The notes under the pieces were generated by a model. It was given only the letters and a program-made list of their open reading frames with translations. It had not been told where the DNA came from and made no database searches. This document shows, in pieces, positions 34,114 through 45,807 of a DNA stretch of 64,000 nucleotides. Source of the stretch: Amaurobius ferox. Taxonomy: Eukaryota > Arthropoda > Arachnida > Araneae > Amaurobiidae. Position numbers and translations under genes: made by a program. How positions within the stretch are numbered: the stretch's first letter is position 1; each line of letters starts with the position of its first letter. The stretch is taken from NCBI GenBank assembly GCA_951213105.1, contig OX578155.1, positions 34,493,984 through 34,557,983 on the forward strand, written 5' to 3'.

Positions 34114-36502
34114 TCAAAACCTCTCTCGAACACTATGAACATTTTTCAGGTCTTTTTGCAGCTGTAAGAAGGAATTTTGCAGAAAGGCATTCAAAATTTC
34201 AACTGACTCTAAAATTTGCGTAACAAGCATAGTGACAAATATAAAGTCAAAAGAGCACAGAAATTTTAAGAAGCCTTTAGCTTTAGCACAGGCATCAGAT
34301 TTTGTGAGCTCAATTTCCTCAAAGAACAGTATTAACTCTTTGTAATTCTGCAAAACCGTTTTTAATGAATTCATTCTACAACACCACATAGTAGGGCAAA
34401 AAGGCCAAAGAGCTACAGGGTGAATGGAGCTACCATCTTGATCTTGGGCAGCTTGCAGAGACTCAAATATTGCTAGTTGCTTGGGGGACCCTCTCTTTCT
34501 TTGACATTTGCATGATAGTCTCTTACCATGGTCTCATTTTGCATTGCCTCTTTGGACACAAGATTCAAAGAATGTGCTAAATAGTGAACATGCATAACTC
34601 GTGGCTCTCTGACTTTTGCTTGCAAAACTGAAAAAGCACCTGCCATATTTACTGCTCTGTCAGTAGCAATACTTCTGCATGACTTGATATCCAGAGTAAA
34701 ACGATTGAGAACAGAAATTAAAATTTTTATCAAGACTTTAGCTGTAGTAGATTCAATTTTATGGAAACAAAAAAATAATTCATTAATTTGAAAATCCTCA
34801 ACACTGACAAATTGAAAACAGATTGAAAGTTGCTTGTGTTGACATGCCTCGCTAGTTTCCTGCATAATTATCGAATAGTATTGAGAGTCTTTTAAAAACT
34901 TGATCAAATTTTGTAAGACTTCGTTAGCCATAATAGAATCTAGTTCATTTGTTATGTTGTGCGAAAACAATCTGTACTTTGTACGTTGAAGCCAAGAGGA
35001 CAAATAATGGTTATCTTCAGCAACTAACTCTAACAATCCATGATTTTTGGAATTTTCATCTGTGTGACCATGGATTGCTAACCCCTGAACCATAAGATAA
35101 CGCAGTGAAGATAGCATTCTTAAGAGATCTACTCTTGCAGATTTCATATCTCTCTCCTTACTTTTAGACATCACGTTTAGACATCATAAGACTGCACGTT
35201 CACAGCTTTATCCAGTGCAAGTAACAGCAGGACATATGAAAATTCGAATTTTCATGAGAAGCAAATCTTTGTGTGGCTTTGTTCCAAGAAGAAAACCCAA
35301 CTTCCATGAATGCTTTTATCACATCTTCGTCTTGTTCAGTTTTTTTCACAAAAGGTCAAGTGGAGAAAATTATTTCCTTACATACAGAACAAAACACTTT
35401 ATCATACTTCTCTTCTTATAAGATCCACTTGTATTTATTACTTTCCTTATATACAATAACGTATTAAGTATTGTGATGGAGTCGAAAATTCGAATTATAG
35501 TTTTCGACGGGTGAGCACATTTCAAGAATACCTGATCACAAATCGAACACTTTTTGAGGTGATGTCTGTGTGTGTGTCAGTGAGTCTGTGGAGACGATAA
35601 CTGATGAACTAATGGACTGATTAGAATGAAATTTGGTGAAAAAATCACAATCCGTGAATACTGGAAGCCTATTGTTTTTATACGCAATCGAATATTCAGA
35701 ATCCCCTAAATTTTCAAGTGAAATTTTGAAAAATTATTAAAGAATCAAAACCTTTAAAAAAGTTATGCAAATAGTCATTTCTTATGTAATTCTTCATTAG
35801 AAAACAATTGACATAAATTTTAGAATGCTAGCATGAACCGTTCTCGAGATATTACACATTTTTCAAAAAAATTATCAAAAAATCATGTAAAATAAAAAAA
35901 AATGTTACCTATTGAGAAACATGTTCACTTTTCATATGTAATATCATGCGATAAATTTGGTGACATCATTCTTGTGGATCTAGGTCGTTCCATTCATGAA
36001 AAAAGATACTTTGAGTAATACCTTTGTATTTGAACGCAAATAGTCATTTATCTGCGGAAAGAATAACTTATTTCTCCATCCATAATGCTTGGCGAGATTT
36101 TGGCGACGAATTTGGTGGAATGTCGCCAACTTGTTTAAATGCTGCTAAATTAACGAAAAACTCACCAAATGGATAAAAATGAGGCTAAATCAATGAAAAT
36201 GGTGCCTTATTGACAAAAATTCAATATCTTGGAAAGAAAATAAGTATCTACTATAAGCATAATCTATTGTTTTTACTGTTAAAGTAGTAAATTCATTGCA
36301 TTATATAAGGAAAGTGATGTGTTATCCACATCAGACTTTTTCCCTACTGTTTTTGAAAAGAACGCCGACTAGAACCTGTTTTGTTTGTTTCTAATTCTTT
36401 AGATACAGTAATTGAATTCGAGCCACCTGAAACACTATCTGCTGATAATGTCATAGCCAAATCACTCTTTTTCATTGAAGAGTGAACAATGATTTTATCC
36501 AT
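34114..36502 (-). pseudogene. hAT transposase, ZMYM1/TTF-zinc-finger type
   Basis: Minus strand. ATG at 36502 opens a 50-codon N-terminal piece (MDKIIVHSSMKKSDLA to SSRRSFQKQ), where F1 interrupts. Beyond the insertion (35438 downwards) it resumes with NKYKWIL and the TTF-type finger region EKYDKVFCSVCK, AFMEVGFSSWNKATQRF and HENSNFHM. From 35174 there is an open 233-residue stretch with the DUF4371-like core (SIIMQETSEACQHKQLS; DRAVNMAG; RVMHVHYLAHSLNLV), then a frame change and a tail with MWCCRMNSLKTVLQNY to 34114. Stops at 'ILxEEK' and 'FSTxPF', plus the frameshift, show it is inactive. Host-domesticated ZMYM-like genes share this fold, but the flanking target duplication argues for a transposon. 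Confidence 0.82.
35439..36341 (+). mobile_element. F1 repeat inserted in the hAT ORF
   Basis: Full F1 copy: diverged palindrome (35439), TG tract, core, CTCGAGATAT block and 3' end ATGTGTTATCCACATCAGA with a T run to 36341. Its flanks are the two halves of one protein motif (RSFQKQ and NKYKWI), so both boundaries are known to within a few T residues. Confidence 0.88.
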
Positions 36503-36987
36503 TATAATAATAAAATGAGTAGAATAAGCAAAGAATTAAACTAACACTTTTCCATGTATTTAAACTTATATGTGAGGAGTAATAGGCTGTAGTGGTAACA
36601 CAACACAAAGAACTTTACTGAGTGACTGAATGCCAACTGGCGCACAGAACATTCGAGAAGCCAGAAGTTTCTGGAGGAGTCGTGGGGCCGTGTTTCCAAG
36701 GACAGATGCAGGAGCATGCCACTTTTTCTTTCCTTCTTTTTTTTTCTCTTCTTTTTATTTTTCTTTCCCCCTTTTTTGTGGGGGTGCTCGAGCACTGGAG
36801 CACCCGCGGAGTTGGCGCTTCTGATGTAAACTTTCCATAAGATCCATTTCATCCTTTCCATTAGATAGATTAGAATGCCAGTTCCCACTATGCAACACTG
36901 TGATGTCACTGAACATTTCTGGTTACTGTGTAGAAGGTGTTAAGATATAGCTCTTTACATCTATAGACTTGCTGCACACACATACTG

Positions 36988-38442
36988 CTATTCTTCAGTG
37001 TGAATTAGAATATGTTGCTTCAAAAGTTTCTTCCACCTGAATTTTTCCTGGCAAACCTCACAAGTATATGGATTTTCCCTAGTATGTGCAAGACAATGAG
37101 CCTTTAGATCTCGCTTCTGACCGAATTTTTTCTGACACACCTCACAAGCAAATGGCTTTGTATGTGAACGATAATGAGAATCTAAATTGCGCCTGTCACT
37201 GTATTTCTTCTGACATATATCACAAACATATGGTTTTTCTCCAGTATGAAAAGGAATATGTTGCATCAAATAACGCTTCTGAGTGAATCTTTTCGGACAT
37301 AACTCACAAGCAAATGGCTTAGTATGTGAACGATAATGAGAATTTAAACTGTTCCTGTGACTGTATTTTTTCTGACATACATCACAAACATATGGCTTTT
37401 CTCCAGTATGAAAAAGAATATGTTGTGTCAAACAACTCTTGAAAGTGAATTTTTTCTGACATACATCACAAACATGTGGCTTTTCTCCAGTATGAATAAG
37501 AATATGTGTATTCAAACCACTCTTCTGATTGAATTTTTTTTTACATACCTCACAAACATATGGTTTTTCTCCAGTATGAATAACAGAATGTTTCTTCAAA
37601 TTATTTTTTCGATTGAATTTTTTCTGACATACTTCACAAACGTACGGTTTTTCCCCAGTATGTATCAGATAATGAGCATCTAAATCCCCCTTCCTACTGA
37701 ATTTCTTATCACATATCTTACAAACATATGGCTGCTGTTTTGTATGTAAACAATAATGAGCTTTTAATCCTCCGTTTTGACTGAATCTTTTCTGACATAT
37801 GTCACAAACATATGGCTTTTCCCTTTCTCCTGTATGAATAAGAATATGTCTCGTTAAAATAGCTTTGTGACTGAATTTTTTCTGACATACCTCACAAACA
37901 TATGGCATTTCTCCAGTATGACCAACAGAATGTTTCTTCAAATTATGCTTCCGACTGAATTTTTTCTGACATACTTCACAAACATATGGTTTTTCCCCAG
38001 TATGAGTTTGAACATGATAATCTAAAGAAGTCTTCTCACTGAATTCTCTCTTACACATGTCACAAGCATATGGTTTTTCCCCAGTATGTAAACGATAATG
38101 ATTACTTAAGCTGCTTTTACGAGTGAATGTTTTCTGACATATCTCACAAACATATGATTCCTTTGTATGTAAACAATAATGAGTTTTTAAATTTTCTTTC
38201 TTATTGAATTTTTTCTGACATACGTCACAAACATATGGCTTTTCTCCAGTATGAATAAGAAGATGTGTATTCAAAGCACACTTCTGATTGAACTTTTTCT
38301 GGCAAACCTCACAAGCATATGGCTTTTCCCCAGTATGAGTACGAATATGATACTTCAAATGAGTCTTATAACTGAATTTTCTATGGCACATTTCACAAAT
38401 ATATGGATTTTTAACAGCTTGTGCTTGAATATTGGGTTCCAT
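36988..38442 (-). CDS. C2H2 zinc-finger protein, 17 fingers
   Basis: 484-residue uninterrupted ORF, apparently one exon, ending at TAG (36988..36990). After a 13-residue leader (MEPNIQAQAVKNP) it is seventeen Krueppel-type C2H2 fingers, each C-x2-C-x12-H-x3-H. Most linkers are HTGEKPY; deviant ones follow fingers 3 (HTKES), 7 (HTGEREKP), 8 (HTKQQP), 13 and 15 (HTKP) and 16 (HTREN). All zinc ligands are present, and the helix residues differ from finger to finger, unlike the recent duplicates at 9907. This looks like a functional nuclear DNA-binding protein. No KRAB, BTB or ZAD domain is visible; one could sit in an upstream exon. The hAT element starts only 165 bp downstream of its stop. Confidence 0.9.
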   Translation of the reverse strand: MEPNIQAQAVKNPYICEMCHRKFSYKTHLKYHIRTHTGEKPYACEVCQKKFNQKCALNTHLLIHTGEKPYVCDVCQKKFNKKENLKTHYCLHTKESYVCEICQKTFTRKSSLSNHYRLHTGEKPYACDMCKREFSEKTSLDYHVQTHTGEKPYVCEVCQKKFSRKHNLKKHSVGHTGEMPYVCEVCQKKFSHKAILTRHILIHTGEREKPYVCDICQKRFSQNGGLKAHYCLHTKQQPYVCKICDKKFSRKGDLDAHYLIHTGEKPYVCEVCQKKFNRKNNLKKHSVIHTGEKPYVCEVCKKKFNQKSGLNTHILIHTGEKPHVCDVCQKKFTFKSCLTQHILFHTGEKPYVCDVCQKKYSHRNSLNSHYRSHTKPFACELCPKRFTQKRYLMQHIPFHTGEKPYVCDICQKKYSDRRNLDSHYRSHTKPFACEVCQKKFGQKRDLKAHCLAHTRENPYTCEVCQEKFRWKKLLKQHILIHTEE

Positions 38443-39960
38443 ATCACAGTTTTAAAATACTAATTTCTGAGCAAACTCAAAAATATATATATTTTACTAT
38501 GTACAGTAAAAATATGCCCATGTTGTACGTGTGACAAACAAAATTTAAATAAAATTTTTTAAACCATTAATTTAATATTTTTACTTTTTCTATACTATAA
38601 TATACGAAAGATTGGGATTTTCAATTCAAATATAAAAATTTTATCGCAAGATAAAAATGGCAAAATTGAAGGATAAACAAGGCTTATATTATTACTTTCT
38701 CTTAAAGAAATAATATTTTTAACAATTTAATTAAACATGACCATTCAAAGTGCAATAATGAAATAAAAAATCTTAAACATAATATGATTATAATAAAAAC
38801 TATGCTAGTATCTGTCTTGGTTCATAATAACAAACCAAATTATAAACAAAAAATAGTATATCTTAGCATTGAATTTTAAACATATTTGAGAAATAAGTTT
38901 TTAACAAAATGTTTAAATTAAAAGCATTAGTGGAATTAGGAAATGAAGATCAAACTTTGGAAAATATATTTTGATAATACAATATGAAAAAATGGAATGG
39001 AATTGAGAATATAATTCTAAATTAATATAAAATGATGGAAAAAATGGATTAACTCAAAATAAAATAAGTGACATTTTTTATAATATCGTCAATAACATTT
39101 TTTAACATAATAAGGAGTAGTAGATAATAATAGTTAAAATTTTTTATTTAGCAATTTGCAATATATTTAGCAGAAAAACCAGATGTTGTCCAGAAAAAAC
39201 AGAAATAAATTTAAAAATATTTTATCCATAAATCTGATCTCATTTTATTTTATTCAGAAGAGTATGAAAATTGGCTAAGCTGTTTCCAAATTACAAGTGG
39301 TCATTACAGCCAAACAGAAGCAGGCATTTCAATTCCTTTTGTTGAGAATGGCACAAAATGTATTAAAACATTTGCATGACTGAGTTTCATTGCTTGAAAT
39401 AAATTGTGTATTTTAGAGGATATTTAGTTTGGAAATGCATTTCATAACTTCAACTTTATATATAAAAGTTGCACAAAATGAAACATTTTTTGTCATAAAC
39501 TTACTTCTTATTATACTTAAAAATAAGTGAAAAAGTTATGCAAATCTGATAACCTGTGTTTTAGCTATACGTGGTCATGACAAATAGAAATAGGTTTATA
39601 TTCTTGTTATTCTACATTTTGCTATAAGATGCTAAAATGTATATCATAATATCCCTTAGTTACAGCTTCACTGCCTTAAATGCATCAAAATTCATAGCAC
39701 GGTTCAGGAAATGTTTCGGTCAGAAGAATGTATTGAATTTTTTTTTATATTTGATAGTGATTTTAAAATACAAACAAAAGTGGAACATACTACTAGGGGA
39801 TTATATCATTGGATGCTCTAGTTGCACAGTTCTGTTTTGTCAAAATGTACACTCTTTTAAGAAAGTTTTCCAAGAAAAATGTTTTTTCTGCATTGCATGC
39901 TATATTTTGCCTTGTTGAATTGAACTCTTAAAAATAGAAGAAATAATCTGTTAATTCCAA
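38443..39960. other. Unassigned AT-rich region upstream of the 17-finger gene
   Basis: Would contain the promoter and any 5' exon of the minus-strand gene ending at 36988, but I see no defined element. A 93-codon plus-strand ORF (39637..39918) shows no family features. Confidence 0.4.
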
Positions 39961-39969
39961 TCATGCATT

Positions 39970-40060
39970 TCGCTTGAAATAGTTTGAAATGCTTTACAAA
40001 TAGAAGTATTTCAGCAGTATGCTGATGAACATGAGCATCAAGATAATTCTTGTCTAAATC
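39970..40060 (-). pseudogene. Single zinc-finger relic
   Basis: Minus strand reads DLDKNYLDAHVHQHTAE with a finger-like FVKHFK stretch beyond, resembling one decayed finger plus linker upstream of the 17-finger gene. Very short. Confidence 0.4.
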
Positions 40061-41776
40061 ATCTATAACATATCAAAATTGATCTTGCACCAGAGCAAAA
40101 ATATGATTAGTACCACATACTATCATCTTTACAACATAGAATTAAATATATGTTCTATACTTTATAACAGGTACTCCAACTGCTTTGCTTCACATCTAAC
40201 AGACAAGCAATAAATAGCTTGTATTCTGTATCAGAACATGCTGATGATTTTGACAATAATCTCATAAAAACAATCCATCATATTTAATCATTATACACGC
40301 ATATCAAGTTCTAAACGATAGCTTGAATATAGCACGTCAGTTGTGGAAATAAAGTTTCTCTCCTTACTTTTCAGCCTTTGTTAAAATTGCATATTTTCTA
40401 ACAGCAAATTTGTGTAGTAAATATGATTGTTCAAGATATAGTAACACATTGATTTTAAACTGAAACACGTATCCAAGGCTTTACTCATCAACGATAAATC
40501 AATGTATTTTGAGTATTTGGCATTTGCCTTTTCTATAATGCATTCAAAATGTTGTTTAGCGAATAGAATACTCCTATAGAGTTCAACTTTCATGGACATG
40601 AGAGTTATTGAGTGTCCACCAGGTTGTGTCTTTATATTTTTAATTCAATGTTGTTTGTAAAGACATTTATAGACTGCAAATATACATTTCGAAAATAGTT
40701 CTGGGCCGAACAATACGTAAAATGCACTTTTATATCCAATACGGAAACATAGCATAATTATTACATGGATATTTTCTGTATAATTATTGAACAACAGTTC
40801 AATTTTAAAATAACATCAATTTTCTATAAACTTTCCATTACCGACGGACATCCTTTCTCACCGTCCAGTTGTGTGCTGCCATCTTTTATCAATAAATATA
40901 ACTACCAAGATTTGCTTTATAAAAATATTTGAAATACATACGTTTTTTAAAAACATTATTATAAATTAAATTACAACAAAAACAAATGTCACTTTCGTTG
41001 TATCTTGCGTTTCATCCCTGTCACACTTCTATCATTGTTAGCCCAAGCGCTAAGAGGTTTTACATCCATAATAAGGGGAAGGGGGGACTCAGGAGTAGAA
41101 CTCTGGAAATAGGGCTATGCTCGCACTTCAAATATAGTAATTAGTATAATGTATGGAAAAAGTATTGTGAAGGGGTCGAAAATTCGAAAGCAAGTTTTCT
41201 GCGGAAGAACAGAGCGCGTTTCAAGCATTCCAGAACTCAAATCGAACGTTTCTGAGAGGTAATGTCTGTAAGTACGGACGGACATAGGAGGGGGGGGGGG
41301 GGGGAGCAAAAGGAAACAAATTGGGGAATAAGGAGGAATATTTTCTAAGAGATACCAAAGCACCACCTTGGAAATTTATTAAAAACCATTCCTTAAAGAA
41401 TTTTTTAATAGCATTACAATTGGAAGGGAAACTTTTGCAGAACGATTGTGGTGCGTGCGACCAAGAATCTTGCAATGGGTCGGGTGCCCGCTGATTTCCC
41501 GCTTTGAATGTCGCATTCGGAACGTGTTTCCCATACTTTTAAAGTTGCCAGTCTACACACTGAAAAAAAAAATAATTTGAAATTTTTCACATTTTTGAAA
41601 TGAAAGTAACTGGATAAAGGTTTTAACGGAGATATGTTGTACGCAGCAGGAAATTGTGCTTATATGCATTATAGATTTAAAAACAACTGAATAGAATTTC
41701 GAAATGCAGTTCCATTGCCAGTTGGATGTTAGTTGCACATGCTGCGGATCGGGTTAGGTTACGACTCCATAATTTT
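40061..41776. other. Unassigned region with a G run
   Basis: AT-rich, no gene. 41100..41260 is a diverged F1-like start ('GGGTCGAAAATTCGAA', 'CATTCCAGAACTC'). A run of about 17 G at 41291 is followed by 'ACCAAAGCACCACCTTGGAAA', also seen after the G run at 55767. Confidence 0.45.
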
Positions 41777-42723
41777 TACTTTCCTTATATACATAATGTA
41801 TAAGGAAAGTATTGTGACGGAGTCGAAAATTCGAATTCGAGTTTTCGACGGGACAGCTCGTTTCAAGCATCCCTGATCACGAATCGAATATTTTTGAAGT
41901 GATGTCTGTGTGTGTGTGTGTCAGTGAGTCTGTGGAGACAATAACTGACGAACGAATGGACCGATTCGAACGAACGAAATTTGGTACAAAAATCATAATC
42001 CATAAACACTGGAAGCCTATTGTTTTTATACGTAATCGAATGTTCAGAACCCCCCTAAATCTTCGAATGAAATTTTGAAAAAATCGTCAAAAAATCAAAA
42101 CCACTAATAAAGTTACACAAATAGACATATCTTATGTAATTTTTCATTAGAAAGCGATTGACATAAATTTTAGAACGCTAAAATGAACCGTTCTCGAGAT
42201 ATTGCACATTTTTCAAAAAAATTATCAAAAAGTCATATAAAATAAAAAAAAAAATTTCCTATTGAGAAACATGTTCACTTTTCATATGTAATATCAATGT
42301 ATTCATATGTAATTGTTCATATGTAATTGGGTGACATCATTCTCGTGGATCTAGCTCGTTCCATTCATGAAAAAAGATTCTTTGAGTAATACTTTTGTAT
42401 TTGAACGCCAATAGTCATTTATCTGCTGTAAGAATAACTTATTTCTTCGTCCATAACGCTTGGCGAGGTTTTGGCGACGAATTTAGCGGAATGTCGTCAA
42501 TTTGGCGACTTTTTGAAATGTTGCCAAATTAACAAAAATCTCGCCAAATGGATAAAAATGACGCCAAATCAATGAAAATGACGACCAATTGTCGAAAATT
42601 CAATATCTTGGAAAGAATATTAGTATCTACTATAAGAAAAACCTATTTTTTTTACTGTAAATGAGGTAAATTCATTTTCATTATATAAGGAAAGTCATGT
42701 GTTGCCCACATCAGATTTTTTTT
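41777..42723 (+). mobile_element. F1 repeat, full length
   Basis: Best complete F1 copy: TACTTTCCTTATATACAT palindrome, GTCGAAAATTCGAATTCGAG, TG tract, core, CTCGAGATAT block, TGGCGA/GCCAAAT array and 3' end GTGTTGCCCACATCAGA plus Ts. Confidence 0.92.
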
Positions 42724-42732
42724 GTTGGGGCT

Positions 42733-43286
42733 CGAGGTAACGTCAGTGATTTTCTGTCTTATCCGCACTTTGTTAACTTTCGCAGATCACGCTTTTCGCC
42801 GAAATTGTGCTCAAACAATTGCGAAATATTTTCAGAAAAACAAAATGCAATGCTTAGATTATATTAAAACTAAATTTAATACTCAATAAAATATATTTTG
42901 AATTTTAATCCAAAATATGTTTGGTGCTGCCATCTGTAGTCGTAATTTAATTCATACCGACTATTTTCATTTTTAATTAACATTTTTTAAATGTCTATTT
43001 TTTCTAATACGCTATTAAATACAACAACAGATCATATATAATAATGCCATTATCACGAAAAGGTAATTGAACTTGATCTTGGAGACAAAGGAACCAAAGC
43101 TGCAGTCCTTAATGTACATGCCCCTCCTTATCAAATTTATAGAAAGATAAATCACCTTTCCCTGATTGTGGCATTATTATAGATGATCTGTTGTTCTATT
43201 TAATACTGTATTAGAAGTAATAGATATTTAAAAATGTTCATTAAAAATAAAAATAGTCGGAATGAATTAAATTACGACAACAGATG
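42733..43286. mobile_element. Foldback element with inverted centre, right end lost
   Basis: Left arm from GTAACGTCAGTGATTTTCTG, then the centre in opposite orientation to the copy at 20832, then the right arm up to ACGACAACAGATG, where a run of 14 C replaces the rest. More diverged than the other two copies. Confidence 0.75.
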
Positions 43287-43629
43287 CCCCCCCCCCCCCC
43301 ACCCAAGAAAACGCTATTTGGAATTACACCATTCGCCCACATTAGTGTTTTCCTCCTCAAGTATATTGTTACGGCGTACCCTCTATAATCGTGGGTGCGC
43401 AGGATAAGAATGAATCCAAATTTCTGGATAACTAACACCTTTATCCACAATCACAACGTAAGCAGGAATAATATACGGTAAAACGGCACTTAAATGCTTC
43501 ACAAAACAACTGATATGTATCTCAAAATATTGACAAAAGTAATTTCACAAAACCTCATTTCACAAAAATTGTGTCCCTTTGTGAGCAAAAACACTAACCA
43601 AGTACAATTTGAACGAGTGTCAAATAATT

Positions 43630-43770
43630 TGGGAACTGGAAAGGTGGAGATGGCTGAAGGCATATCGTCATCCATCCCTCAGGAAACTATACGCACTCTC
43701 ATTGCATATGTTCCTCGAAAGATTGCTGCTTGTATCGCCGCAAGAGGTGGTCCTACTGATCACCCTGTCT
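43630..43770 (+). pseudogene. Tc1 transposase C-terminal end
   Basis: Plus strand encodes SSSIPQETIRTLIAYVPRK followed by IAACIAARGGPT, the usual closing motif of Tc1 transposases (IPQ-x-I-x2-LI-x2-(M/V)P-R-x-AACI-x-ARGG). No catalytic region precedes it. Confidence 0.7.
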
Positions 43771-43817
43771 ATGCCGTTGCTGTATTGCATTACCCTTCTA
43801 GAATTAACATCACTTAT

Positions 43818-44763
43818 TACTTTCCTCATATACATATAATGTAGAAGAAAAATATTATGACGGGGTCGAAAATTCGAATTCGAGTTTTCGATGGGAGAGC
43901 ACGTTTCAAGCATCCCTGATCACGAATCGAATATTTTTGAGGTCATGTATGAGGTGATGTTTTGAGGTGTGGGTGTGTGAAAGTATGTGTGTGCGTGGAG
44001 ACGATATCTCATGAACAAATGGAGTGATTCGAATGAAATTTGTTACAAAAATTACAATCCGTGAATGCTGGAAACCTATTGTTTTTAAACACAATCGAAT
44101 GTTCAGAACCCCTAAATTTTCGAGCGTAATTTTGAAAAATTCATCAAAAAAATCAAAACCTTTAAAAAAGTTACGCAAGTAGACATTTCTTATGTTATTT
44201 TTACCGAATTTCATAAAATGTGGTAGGAAGGTCACTTGTGGGCGAGTCTGGTGCTGATTAATTTTGGGTACGATTCGGGATAAAAGAACCCGCCTTTTTT
44301 GGCGAAATGGCCCTCAAAAGCTTGTATCCACTCTAGGTTAAAAACTATTGGACCGAATTTCACAAAATTCGGTAGATAATTTATCTATGGTACACACTGG
44401 TGCTAATTTGATTTTGGTATGATTCGGAAAAGAATAACCTGCTTTTTTTTTTGCAAAACGGCCCGCGAAAATCTCCAAAATCTAAATTAAAACACTACGT
44501 ATGCTCAAATATATACATTAAATGCTTGTTTAATACGTAATTTTTGACGAAGAAAAGAATAAGACCAACCCCATTGCACTAGGACTAGCCGTTCTCGAGA
44601 TATTTGAGTTTTTTCGTATTTTCTTTATGCCACCTTTGAAAAGAAGTCCAGTTATCAAATGAGAACGAAAATTAAATTAAAAGTGAATTTAATGTAATTA
44701 AAATAAAGAGAACGTGAATATAAGTCTGCAGGAAAAGTCATGTGCTGCCCACATAAGATTTTT
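43818..44763 (+). mobile_element. Chimeric F1/F2 repeat
   Basis: The first 380 bp are F1 (palindrome variant, GTCGAAAATTCGAATTCGAG, TG tract, core to 'ACATTTCTTATGTTATTTTT'). From about 44200 it is F2 (CCGAATTTCATAAAATGTGG through the F2 3' end). The join lies in a T-rich stretch present in both. Confidence 0.85.
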
Positions 44764-45236
44764 TACTTTCCTTGCAATACATGATAATGTATAGGGAAAG
44801 TATTGGAATCATGTCGAAAATCACAATTCGAGTTTTCGAGGGATCTACACGTTTCGAGACCTCTAGAATTCGAAAAATCTATTTTTAGCGTGACATCTGT
44901 GTGTGTGTCTGTCTGTCTGTGCAATTTATACACTCTAACTCAAAAACTAATGGACCGAATTTCATAAAATTTGGTATATAAGTCACTTGGATGTGACCCT
45001 GGTGCGGATAAGTTTTTGGTACGATTCACTAAAACAGAACCCGTATTTTTTCGCGAAATGGCCCGTAAAAATGTCATTTAATCCGCTCTAGCTAAAATAC
45101 TAATTGACCAAATTTCACAAAATTTGGTAGATGAGTTACTTGTGGGATAATCTGCTGATTAGATTTTGGTACAATTCGGAGAAGAACAGCCTGCCTTTTT
45201 TTACGAAATGGCCAGTCAAAATTTAAAAAAAAAAAA
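44764..45236 (+). mobile_element. F2 repeat, 3' truncated
   Basis: Starts directly on the T run of the chimera with the F2 palindrome and stops in a poly(A) stretch near 45230. Confidence 0.82.
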
Positions 45237-45384
45237 GACTAAGTAGTGTGTGCTCAATGCTCTGTCCTGTACGATACTGGGCTTTCTTGGAAAGATATTT
45301 ATTATAGAATATATCTCTTTTTTCTTTCTGGAGGATATCACAAAAGTCAGAATTTATTTGAATTTGTTTTTTTCCCTATATTAA

Positions 45385-45767
45385 ATAATTTTTAATTAAA
45401 AAACTACTTAATATATTTTACTGAAATTTTTTTTATATATTTTATGGGATAATGTGAATATTTCCTAAAAATTTCGAAGCAATTTGTGAATTTTAAATTT
45501 GCTTAAAACATGTTTGAAAAACTAGGTCCCATAGGGTTCAATGTATTTCATTTTTTCAACCCGGGTTCAATAAAAAACTAATTGGGTGATATTATTTATT
45601 TATATTCCCATAGGTCCCACAGACCGTCTGAAAAACATACTGAAATTTCATTTTGATAAAGTCATTTTTACAGCAGTTATCGTGCTAACGGGCAGACAGA
45701 CAGACAGGCAGACAGACAGAATGAACAAAGTCATAAACACTTTTCAACTATGTTGTAAAGTGTTAAA
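45385..45767 (-). mobile_element. F3 repeat, palindrome half
   Basis: Reverse F3 copy whose right end is the F3 palindrome (ACACTTTTCAAC...GTTGTAAAGTGTT, 45738..45765), preceded by an (ACAG)n tract and the F3 core (GGTCCCATAGGGTTCAATGT). Confidence 0.82.
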
Positions 45768-45807
45768 AACAAAAATTGAATTAAAAGTACAAAGTCAGTA
45801 TAATTTA

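Larger units (their letters stand above)
33884..36823 (-). mobile_element. hAT element, both ends present, transposase dead
   Basis: Starts CAGTGGCACTGG (33884) and ends GCGCTTCTG (36823), with a perfect 8-bp flanking repeat ATGTAAAC (33876..33883 and 36824..36831). The outer CAG/CTG and target size fit hAT; the inverted repeats are short and imperfect. Carries a ZMYM1-like transposase on the minus strand and a later 0.9-kb F1 insertion (35439..36341). Net length is about 2.04 kb, shorter than autonomous relatives because the C-terminal dimerisation part is missing. Confidence 0.82.

Noticed and set aside
36622..36840. ORFs rich in phenylalanine near 36.7 kb
   Set aside because: Translations of a T/C-rich tract near the hAT terminus; no motif.
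43369..43809. Solo LTR (TGTTACGG ... TTAACA)
   Set aside because: No matching 4 to 6-bp target duplication, and the right part encodes a Tc1 transposase end.
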